This document shows positions 52,598 to 61,000 of a stretch of DNA of 64,000 nt, piece after piece (the first letter of the stretch is position 1; the number at the start of each line of letters is the position of its first letter). The notes under the pieces were generated by a model. The model ran no database searches. It was not told the origin of the DNA and saw nothing but the letters and a program-made list of their open reading frames with translations. The position numbers were made by a program, and so were the translations under genes. This DNA is from Aculops lycopersici (taxonomy: Eukaryota; Arthropoda; Arachnida; Trombidiformes; Eriophyidae): the NCBI GenBank assembly GCA_015350385.1, contig WNKI01000004.1, forward strand, positions 809,912 to 873,911, in the 5' to 3' direction.

Positions 52598-53842
52598 TCA
52601 ACTTCTGTATTGTTGTTTATTCATTTGCTCAAAGATTTGCTGTAATAGATTGTAATTCAATGCATTTACAGTATTAAGAGGCGGGGGATTCATAAGTGGA
52701 ACAGACAAATCAATTGGTCTAGTGGTGAGAAGAGGATTTGTGGTTGTGTTACCCGGAATAGGTCCAGCCGGCCGAGGGGTGCTGAGGTTTGCTTGTTGTG
52801 GTAGTTGCGGTGGTTGCGATTGTTGATGGTGGTGGTGGTGTTGTTGTTGTTGTTGCTGCTGCTGCTGCTTGTTGCTAGTCGAAGCTGGTCTCTTTTGTGG
52901 AGCGGCTTTGTTGGGGTTCTGCTGGTTTGTTGGTGCCTTTTTGGGTGCTATCTGTTTAGATTGTGAAGGTGGCGGTGTTTGCTGCAACGAGGTAAGACCT
53001 ACAGCCTTTGAAGGGGCCAGACTAGGCTTCGGTGGGGCAGGTAGGGGTTTCGGTGGCGGCGGCGCTGCAATATTGGTCTTGGGTTGCGCAGGGATGCTAG
53101 ATTTGGGTGGCGCTTGTGCGATGTTTGTGGGTCTACCAATTCCAGTTTGCGGGACTCCATAGTTAGGTCTCTGGATAGCCGAAGCAGACTTATTAGACGA
53201 TGGAGTTGGTGCAGGTTTGGGCACCAAGAGACTGGGTCTAGCTGACGATGATGATGACGATGATGATGGTGGTGGTGGAGGGAGATGGGCCTTTTGGGAT
53301 ACAGAGATCGTGGTCGCAGGCTTTGGCTGGCCAGTTGCGGGCCTTTGATGATGAGATGGGACAGGCTGACTTCTTGGCTGTGCTGTTGTTGCCGATGAGG
53401 ACTTGCCAAGTTGTTGACTGGCAGAGGTAGATTTAGGTTCCGCTGGTTGACTCGCTTTCGCAGGCTTCGAGCTAGTTGTTAGTTTAGCCTTCTTCTTAGG
53501 TGGCTCAATGTGCTTAAATTCTAGCTTGCCCATATTTATATAGAAACCTCCAAATCTAGTTGTGATGGTTGAGGGCATTAGCTCGTCGTAAGCCTCCGCA
53601 TCATCTATAAATGGATCCTTCCTATCATATCCTGACCCCTTGTCCATATCGTCGTCCTGACCATATTTTTCTTCGAATCGTCTAGCCAAGGCTCTGACTT
53701 CATCGTCCTCCTCCTCAGCATTCTCTTTGAGGTGTCTCTGCATTAAATCGATGTATGAGACTTCCGTGGACCCAGACTGTAGGTCCACATCGAATCTGAC
53801 TGTTCGATCCATGGCCATTCCTTTTGGCTGACTGGCTATCAT
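52598..53842 (-). CDS. UBN: Ubinuclein/yemanuclein-like HIRA-complex protein, short
   Basis: Ubinuclein binds HIRA and histone H3.3 through its HRD domain and acts in replication-independent chromatin assembly. The 414-residue ORF has the HRD (Hpc2-related) domain at about residues 75-110: GSGYDRKDPFIDDAEAYDEL followed by MPSTITTRFGGFYINMGKLEF, a near-textbook match. An acidic stretch precedes it (NAEEEDDEVRALARRFEEKYG) and a basic KKKAKL patch follows. The rest is P/S/Q/A-rich low complexity with a Q7-9/H run. Ubinucleins of flies and vertebrates exceed 1,000 residues and have a conserved middle domain; that part is missing here. ATG at 53842; divergent from SF3A1 (391 bp). Confidence 0.88.
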   Translation of the reverse strand: MIASQPKGMAMDRTVRFDVDLQSGSTEVSYIDLMQRHLKENAEEEDDEVRALARRFEEKYGQDDDMDKGSGYDRKDPFIDDAEAYDELMPSTITTRFGGFYINMGKLEFKHIEPPKKKAKLTTSSKPAKASQPAEPKSTSASQQLGKSSSATTAQPRSQPVPSHHQRPATGQPKPATTISVSQKAHLPPPPPSSSSSSSSARPSLLVPKPAPTPSSNKSASAIQRPNYGVPQTGIGRPTNIAQAPPKSSIPAQPKTNIAAPPPPKPLPAPPKPSLAPSKAVGLTSLQQTPPPSQSKQIAPKKAPTNQQNPNKAAPQKRPASTSNKQQQQQQQQQHHHHHQQSQPPQLPQQANLSTPRPAGPIPGNTTTNPLLTTRPIDLSVPLMNPPPLNTVNALNYNLLQQIFEQMNKQQYRS

Positions 53843-54233
53843 AAAATAATACTATTCTTTCAATCTAATCTTGGGGTTTATTGTATGGATATTGGGGCGT
53901 GGATGCTATGATTGATTTGCAAGATGTAAGTCAAAGTTAATAATGAAATCATTATTCGACCAATAAGGTGAAGAATTTATTGTAATTCAGTATATTTATC
54001 GAGTCATAAACACAATTCGCATCATATTGCGTGTATCTTCATCACTTTTCTTGTCTCGGACGACTGCACGACTTTGTGCACGATTCTCGCTGGCATAAAT
54101 TTTTCTCTTTTTTGAACATGTGTTTTGCTTTTCAAGATTCAGCGACGCGCGGAATTTGTTTGCTTCTTAAAAACTGTCACTGACCATCTTGAGATTGCCT
54201 CTTCCCATCGAACGATTGCACTGTTAACGCATC

Positions 54234-55325
54234 ATGTCAGATTTCGAGGGTATTATCTACCCTCCACCAGAAATAAGAGGTATTGTGGACAGCACTGCCA
54301 AATACGTGGCCAAGAATGGTACAGAGTTCGAAAACAAAATCAAACGCGACCATCAAGGTAAGCCCAAGTTCAGTTTTCTCTTTGTTGGTGATCCTTTCAA
54401 TGCATACTATAGAAGCAGGGTTAAGGAGATAAGAGAACAGAAACAGAATCCTCAGTCTCAAATACCAGAGAGACCTATTGAAAAGCCAAAAGATGAGGAA
54501 CACCAGCGACAAAGGAGCCCCGAGGATACCCAGCATCATGAACGAGATGCAGAGAGTACACAAGATAATGACCGGATCGGGAACGAAGAATCCAAGCATC
54601 AAGATATTCCAACTCAAGATGACAACCAAAACTCTGATAGATCTTCTCAACTGCCTAATAGGCATGATGAACAAGAGCAGTCAGTCAAGAGTAAACTAGA
54701 TGAATACATCCAAGAGAAAACTGTCAAACTAGTCGAACCACCACCACTCAACTTTCTTGCTACGCCAAGCACCCCCTTGACTGACATGGAGATTGATGTC
54801 ATCAAATTAACCTCACAATATATTGCGACATATGGTAGGGCGTTTCTATTGGAACTCGTCAGTAGGGAGCAGGCTAATAGTGATTTCGACTTTACCAAGC
54901 CTCAACATGGTCAATTCTCTTACATGAACCAGCTATTCCACCAATATACACTAATCCGCAATTTTCCTCCGAGTATTATTGAAGAATTGAGGAATGATGC
55001 CACTAGTCAGAAGCATGTACTAGACAAGATTAGGATGCGAGCCGAATGGAACCGAATGCTTCAATTAAAGAAGAGGATGCAAGAGGAAGCTGAAGAAAAG
55101 GAAAAGCAACTCTACTCACAGATAGATTGGCAAGACTTTGTTGTTGTCGAGACGATAGATTACGGACCCGAGGAGGTGGGAGAATATCCACCTACAACTG
55201 CGGACCAAGTTGGAACTAGGATGCTATTACAGCAAAGATACGAGGAACAACATCAAACTGAAGAGATGGAAATCGATATGGATATGGACTCTGATGATGA
55301 AGGGCAAGGCTCAGTCGAGGGCTAA
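54234..55325 (+). CDS. SF3A1: Splicing factor SF3A1, C-terminally short (Prp21-like)
   Basis: Subunit of SF3a in the U2 snRNP, needed for branch-site recognition. 363 residues against about 790 in human. SURP module 1 lies at residues 5-60 (IYPPPEIRGIVDSTAKYVA, FSFLFVGDPFNAYYRSRV) and SURP module 2 at about 180-245 (VIKLTSQYIATYGRAFLLEL, FLKPxHxxF-type FTKPQHGQFSYMNQL). The SF3A3-contact region follows (MRAEWNRML, YSQIDWQDFVVVETIDY, GTRMLLQQRYEE), and then an acidic tail stops. The proline-rich part and the C-terminal ubiquitin-like domain, which contacts U1 stem-loop 4 in human, are absent, as in yeast Prp21. A TAA stop, a hairpin and AATAAA (55378-55383) follow within 60 bp, so the short form is real at the DNA level. 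Confidence 0.92.
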   Translation: MSDFEGIIYPPPEIRGIVDSTAKYVAKNGTEFENKIKRDHQGKPKFSFLFVGDPFNAYYRSRVKEIREQKQNPQSQIPERPIEKPKDEEHQRQRSPEDTQHHERDAESTQDNDRIGNEESKHQDIPTQDDNQNSDRSSQLPNRHDEQEQSVKSKLDEYIQEKTVKLVEPPPLNFLATPSTPLTDMEIDVIKLTSQYIATYGRAFLLELVSREQANSDFDFTKPQHGQFSYMNQLFHQYTLIRNFPPSIIEELRNDATSQKHVLDKIRMRAEWNRMLQLKKRMQEEAEEKEKQLYSQIDWQDFVVVETIDYGPEEVGEYPPTTADQVGTRMLLQQRYEEQHQTEEMEIDMDMDSDDEGQGSVEG

Positions 55326-55346
55326 CAGTTGTAAGTCACAACTGTT
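55324..55346 (+). other. Hairpin at the SF3A1 stop codon
   Basis: Perfect 9-bp inverted repeat AACAGTTGT / ACAACTGTT with a 5-base loop AAGTC, beginning inside the TAA stop codon. Function unknown. Confidence 0.55.
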
Positions 55347-55377
55347 GATTTAAAAGGATCAAAAGTAGGGTACATGT

Positions 55378-55383
55378 AATAAA
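55378..55383 (+). terminator. Poly(A) signal of SF3A1
   Basis: AATAAA 53 bases after the SF3A1 stop codon. Confidence 0.6.
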
Positions 55384-55751
55384 TCGTATTTAAAATCTAG
55401 TCAAAGGGTTCACTTGATACTCGCTTGCGCTTGAGGGCAATGGAGTGTGATTGCTCACAAGCAGCCATACTCTCACACTCTACTCGTGCACGAGGGTTTG
55501 TTATTATTTTGCGCGCGCTTCATCCTGCTCCAAAGTTTGCAATGATGACAGGTATCCAAGACAGTGGATTCTGATATTGCATTGTGATATTTGAGTGGAA
55601 AAGTCTCATATTTGCACTTGCATCGATTTATTTGTAACAGTTTCTTATATTAGTGAAAGTGGTCTCACCACAAGCATCAGCGGTTGGAAATACTGTCCAC
55701 CAATTCTGCGTCGCCGGCCGCGTCGTCGATTGGGCCAACGCCACTACAATC

Positions 55752-57263
55752 ATGCTAAAACCTTTCATATTCATCATCAGATCCAGGTTGAGAATAAACT
55801 ATTCGTCCATGAGATACTTTTACGATGCCAACACAAAAAACGCAACAATTTTCGCACCCGCATCAAGTATTGATTCTATCAAAGGATCCCCATTAGGGAT
55901 CATCCGAATCTCTGGTCCAAGGAGCCGGGCAACAATGAGGAAGTTCACATTGAAGACACCTAAACCTCGAGTCGCAACATTGTCGAGGCTATACCACGAA
56001 GACATGAAAGAACTCATAGATTCTGGACTTCTCTTGTGGTTTCCCAAACCAAATAGCTACACCGGCGAGGATGTTTGCGAGTTTCATCTTCATGGGTCAC
56101 GTGCAATTATGACGAAAATGTTGGATTTGTTAAGTTCGGAGAAAGGTCTAAGACCAGCCGAACCAGGTGAATTCACTCGACGAGCTGTAAAGAACGGCAA
56201 AATGTCCTTGGTTCAGGCAGAGTCTTTGGTGGATCTTATTGCTTCGCAAACTGAGAATCAGCGCAAACTAGCGCTGGAGGGGCTATGCGGATCAACACGT
56301 GACAAGTATCAGAGTTGGATAATTAGATTGGTTGATATTCTTGCTCATTTGGAGGCTAGTATTGACTTTGGTGAGGATGAACTAATCGGCGAGCACTCAG
56401 TTGTTCGAAACTGTTGTAAAAACCTTCAAGCTTTGGCTCAAGAGATATCAAATTATCTTGAATCTTCAGGTAGGTGTAGACATTTCGTTCAATCCGGCTT
56501 CAAAGTTGTTATCTTGGGCAAGCCAAATGCTGGTAAGAGTACCTTCATGAATTTGCTGTGCAAAAAGGAGAAATCGATTGTCTCTGATCTGCGAGGTACA
56601 ACCCGCGATATTGTTGAGCAATCTTTCGATTTAGCCGGTCATGCGATCTCCTTGCAGGACACTGCCGGTTTAAGAAACGACCTCGACTTAAACAATCGAC
56701 AAGATCAAATTGAACAGGAGGGAATCAGAAGAGCTCTAGATGCGGCTAGGAATGCTGACGTGATAATATACTTGATGGATGCAACTAGTATTGAAGCTAA
56801 CCATATACCGGAGGAGCTAGATACCCTAGCTAAAATTCTCGAGTGTCCACTTGATTCTAAAATCTTTCATTTAGTTGTCAATAAGATCGATCTCAATCCA
56901 GGAATAGAGGCCATATTAAGTGATAAATTCGGAGAGTTGAACTTTATCAGTTGCAAAACTGAGCATAACTTTTCAAGATTAGTCAACGATCTAGCCCGCA
57001 AACTCACCCAAGCCATGGATGTGGACCAGCAACAAGTCAATGGGCAATCAAAAAAGTTGGATTACGTAAACGAGCGACATTTGGCGCTACTCAAATCAAC
57101 TCATAGACATCTGGAGAGGGCAGGCACATTAGATATAAGAACAATCGATGAAATGGCCCAGCATGTTCGCGAATCAGTAGATTACCTATCGCGAATAGTT
57201 GGCACAGTTTCCAACGAACAGGTATTCGATATAATATTTCGCGATTTCTGTATAGGAAAGTGA
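55752..57263 (+). CDS. GTPBP3: Mitochondrial tRNA-modification GTPase GTPBP3 (MnmE)
   Basis: With MTO1 it installs 5-taurinomethyluridine at the wobble base of mitochondrial tRNAs. 503 residues from the ATG at 55752, whose basic, hydrophobic N-terminus (MLKPFIFIIRSRLRINY) looks like a mitochondrial presequence; upstream in-frame codons lack an ATG. The N-terminal tetrahydrofolate-binding domain has TIFAPASS, LGIIRISGPRS, NSYTGEDVCEFHLHG and RPAEPGEFTRRAVKNGKMSLVQAE-type sequence. The G domain has G1 GKPNAGKST (256-264), G2 RGTTRDIV, G3 DTAGLR and G4 NKIDL. The C-terminal FCIGK motif with its catalytic cysteine is intact. Length and domain order match human GTPBP3 (492). Convergent with the GMC gene. 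Confidence 0.96.
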   Translation: MLKPFIFIIRSRLRINYSSMRYFYDANTKNATIFAPASSIDSIKGSPLGIIRISGPRSRATMRKFTLKTPKPRVATLSRLYHEDMKELIDSGLLLWFPKPNSYTGEDVCEFHLHGSRAIMTKMLDLLSSEKGLRPAEPGEFTRRAVKNGKMSLVQAESLVDLIASQTENQRKLALEGLCGSTRDKYQSWIIRLVDILAHLEASIDFGEDELIGEHSVVRNCCKNLQALAQEISNYLESSGRCRHFVQSGFKVVILGKPNAGKSTFMNLLCKKEKSIVSDLRGTTRDIVEQSFDLAGHAISLQDTAGLRNDLDLNNRQDQIEQEGIRRALDAARNADVIIYLMDATSIEANHIPEELDTLAKILECPLDSKIFHLVVNKIDLNPGIEAILSDKFGELNFISCKTEHNFSRLVNDLARKLTQAMDVDQQQVNGQSKKLDYVNERHLALLKSTHRHLERAGTLDIRTIDEMAQHVRESVDYLSRIVGTVSNEQVFDIIFRDFCIGK

Positions 57264-57504
57264 CACCTGCATGTAATCGACTAGTCAATATAGACAGACA
57301 TTCTATTCATTTTTATTCTTAGATACTATGTTATCAATTTAACAATGATTCTTTCATTCCACTTCTATTCTCTTGGCACTAAGACTCCTAAATATTGTTA
57401 TCACATTAGCACAATTGAATACACCCAATTCGATTAATACAAATCAACGCACTTATCTCTATCTCTCTCTCTCTCTCTCTCTTTATCTAGAGGTGATTGC
57501 TCTT

Positions 57505-58070
57505 TCAAACTTTGGTCACGCGCTTAATGAGATTCTCGGCCACCATAGAGCCGCCATACCTGTTGAGCATGAATTCCAAATGTTCCCTATGGAGTTGCTC
57601 GTCAAGAGATGAGCTTGAGTTATTTGCAAACCCCTCGAGCGACTTCCTCGAGTTTGTCTCGGGGTTCATTTGCAAAAGTGGCGGCGGGTAGGCTATTTGA
57701 GGTCGAAGCATCTGAAGCGGAGCTGGCGCCTGAACTTGGTGATAGTCGGGCTCGGGCAACAGGTGGTGATGCTGCTGCTCCTGGTTGTGTGAGGTGCTCG
57801 CCGCGTAGTCCAATTGTGGTGATTTCTCGTAGGACATTGATGCTTGTTGCATAGTGTAATGATTCATCTGTTGGTGCTCGTGGTGGTGCTGCTGGTTACT
57901 GTGATATTGCACCTGTTGCCTGTGAGCAAGGTATTGATTGTTACTGTTGCGCCCGCCGGCATTACCGTAGCCGGCAACTCTAGTCGGTGGTTCGAACGGA
58001 GTCAACTTCCGGCCCTTGATTGCGTCGGCAGTCTTTTCCGCAATCATGATAGTTGGCGCATTAGTGTTTC
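57505..58070 (-). CDS. GMC oxidoreductase exon 3 (C-terminus and Q/H-rich tail)
   Basis: Starts after acceptor CAACAG at 58071-58076 with GAAACACTAATGCG, which continues exon 2 in phase as G-NTNAPTIMIAEK. The rest is Q/H/N/P-rich, ending ENLIKRVTKV. Taken alone it would look like an orphan gene starting at 58047. Confidence 0.9.
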
Positions 58071-61000
58071 CTGTTGTCGTTGTTGTTGTTTTCGTTGTTG
58101 CCGGTTGTTACATGAAAGTTTTCCGTTTGTTTTTCCGTTGTGTCCAATCAAGTTGTTTGAGCGTCAGAGGATCAAGATTGTTTTATTTGCGTGTTATGGT
58201 CAGTCAGCCAGTCATGGCATTAGACATTACAGATTGATTGCAACAATCAAGACCACATCGCCGTCGGCGCCGATTATCATGATGATTAAGATGGAGGCAA
58301 ATGAACGGGAAGAGAGAAAGAAAGGAGTTAGCTGTTTGGTTTCAAAGCCACTTGTCGTTATTGTTGTGTTATAGTCGATTAAGTTGATGCTGACGACAGC
58401 TGCTGAGTAAAAATAACAATAACAATAAACTTGGATCGCTTCCCGCTTCGTTTGATGATCGTTTCTCATGTAGGATCTCGTGGTTTTGCTCTCGTCTCTC
58501 AGATACCTTTCTACGTTAGAAGAACCACCATTCATTAGCCAAGTGAGCATCCATATCTTTGGCGAGCAAGTAGTTAAACTGTCTGGCCATTTCTGTAAGA
58601 TAAAGCAACAGGTGGCACTGCACGTAAGATATTGCAATTCAAGACTGTGAAGAATCGTGATGCAATCCCATCGAGGAAGTCAAGGGGGGGATCTAACTGC
58701 AACTTGTGGATTCTCACAAAGACTTCATTATGAGCATATGAGCAGCATAAACATGAGCATGAGCAGTGGACGCGGCAGCAGCAGCAGCAGCTAATGGTCT
58801 TGGTTCAATGGCTACAGCAAAATTTTTCATTTGCCAGAGAAGCCAGAGCGGTCGCGCAGAAAGAATTTAATTAACCTTTGTAACGGCGATTCTCGAGCTC
58901 TTGCTCTCTTCCTCTTTCTCTCTTTCTCTTGGCTCTACTTTATTGCATCCCTAGAAAAGTTGTTTAACTTTAAGGGCTCTCATTATCTAATGACTCTGCG
59001 TGTTGAGCGCTTGTAAAATTCTCTCTTCCGTTTGAAAGAGGAAGCGGTGGCATTTGCTTCTTTGCTGATGCTGCTACTGCTGAGTTCCTCTCTTTGTTGC
59101 AATCAAGGCTCAAAGTGGCTGGCTCAAAGATTGCAGTGCTCACCAGTTGCCCCGTCATTCAATCGAGCGGAATGTTGAACTAACTAATAAACTTACCTGA
59201 TATAATGTTTGGCATAATTGAAGCGTCCACAACTCGCAATCCGTAAACTCCTTTCACTCTAAGTTGCGTATCAACTACGGTTCTCGGATCATCGTAGGCT
59301 CCCATGCGGCAGGTACCGACTGGATGGTAAATGGTTGAGGTGAGAACTCTGGCCGCGCAGGCCAGATAAGGATCCGAGTAGAGTTTGTAGATTTCGCAAC
59401 CGGGAAAAACGGTCTGGAATAGCTGGGAGTTGAAGTGTCGGTAGGCCGGCGCGAGGCCAACTGCAATGGAAATCTTCATTGCATCAACCATTGCGTGAAT
59501 GTCGTCCGGGTGCGTCAGGTAGCGAGGATTTATAATTGGCGGATCATTTGGATTCGAGGAGCGCAACTTGATGTAGCCTCTTGACTTTGGTCTCAGTAAA
59601 ACTGGATACATGCTAAATGTATCAAATGCTTGATATGGAACATAAACTTGGTCATAAAGTTCCTGAGTGACACCCTGAACTCGGCGAAATGTTTGCCCAT
59701 CGTCCGAGACGAGCGATCCCGAGAGCAGGTGTATCTGAAAGTCGGGCCAATCGTCTGTTTGATTAACAAATTTTGTCTTGATAAAGCCCAAACCCTCGAC
59801 TCCGCCCAGAGCTGTGAGAGGGCCGCGGCCTAGTGAGAAGTAGGAGATGAGATTTGGTAGAGTTACAACTCGACGTTGCACCAGTGAGATCTTGCGGTCA
59901 ACCGTAAAGGGGATGGCTGGGTAAATGTGATCCTGTAGGTTCTGTCCGACAGGTAGATTGCTGATTACAGGAATACCGAGCGATTTTAAGTGCTCCGCCG
60001 GCCCGATACCCGAGAGCATGAGGAGTTGGGGTGAGTTGATACTCCCACCCGATAGGATGATTTCTTTTCTGGCATAAACCACATGTTGCATTTGGAAGCG
60101 CTCAAATTGAACGCCCACAGCTCGACGCTCGCCGTTGAATAGGACCTTTGTGACGTAGGCAAAAGTGACTACATGCAAATTAGGCCGCTGTCTAGCGGGT
60201 TGCAGGAAGGCCTTTGCCGTGGAACACCGTGCGCCTCGTCTAATGGTTCCTTGGGGGATGGCGAATCCCGCTTGCACCGGCCCGTTTAGATCCACATTCG
60301 GGTAGCCGATTTGTTTGCCCGCCTCGGGAAAGGCCAGAGAGATGGGGGTGGGATCGGGTGGCGAGGAGACTGTCAAGTAGCCGCCTGTGCTGTGGTAACC
60401 TGTTGATGAAGCGTTGAAGTTTAAGAATGGAAATGGGAGTGGGAATGAGAATTAGAATGAGAATGAGAATGAGAATGAGAATGAGAATGAGAATGGGATT
60501 GAAAGTGAAAGTGAAAGTGGAGGTAGAAAAGGGAATGGAGATGTATATGAGAATTTTGAATGCGATTGTGATTGTGATTGTGATCAATCGTTTCCCTCTT
60601 CTCTCCTAATTTCTCCTCTCCATTGGTCCTAGCTCCTTTTAGCATTCAGAATGTCTCTTTGATAAGTCCACTTGGTTTAGTCACTTCATTCACAAGTCGA
60701 GCTGCTCTTTTCTCCAGTTTGCCAATCCGGCCACCGACCCGCCAGCAGCAAGCATAACTTATCGAAACCCGAGGATCTCGGGCGAAATGCCAGCTCGAGT
60801 CTAGCCCGTCGACCAAACTCGCTTATGCTACAGGTGGCAAAAGTTTAGGCGCCTACCTTTTGTTGCAACGTTAGAAACCAATCAGATAATCGATGTTCCT
60901 CTTCCCTTACACCCCACTCCACTCCACTCCACTCCACTCCTCTGTCCTCTTTCAATGCACCTGCAGCGAGAGAGTTGGGCGATAGAGGAGATGTCGGAAC

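Noticed and set aside
57505..58047. Stand-alone Q/H-rich 180-residue gene
   Set aside because: The codons before its first ATG (NTNAPTI) and the CAACAG acceptor show it is the last exon of the GMC oxidoreductase.
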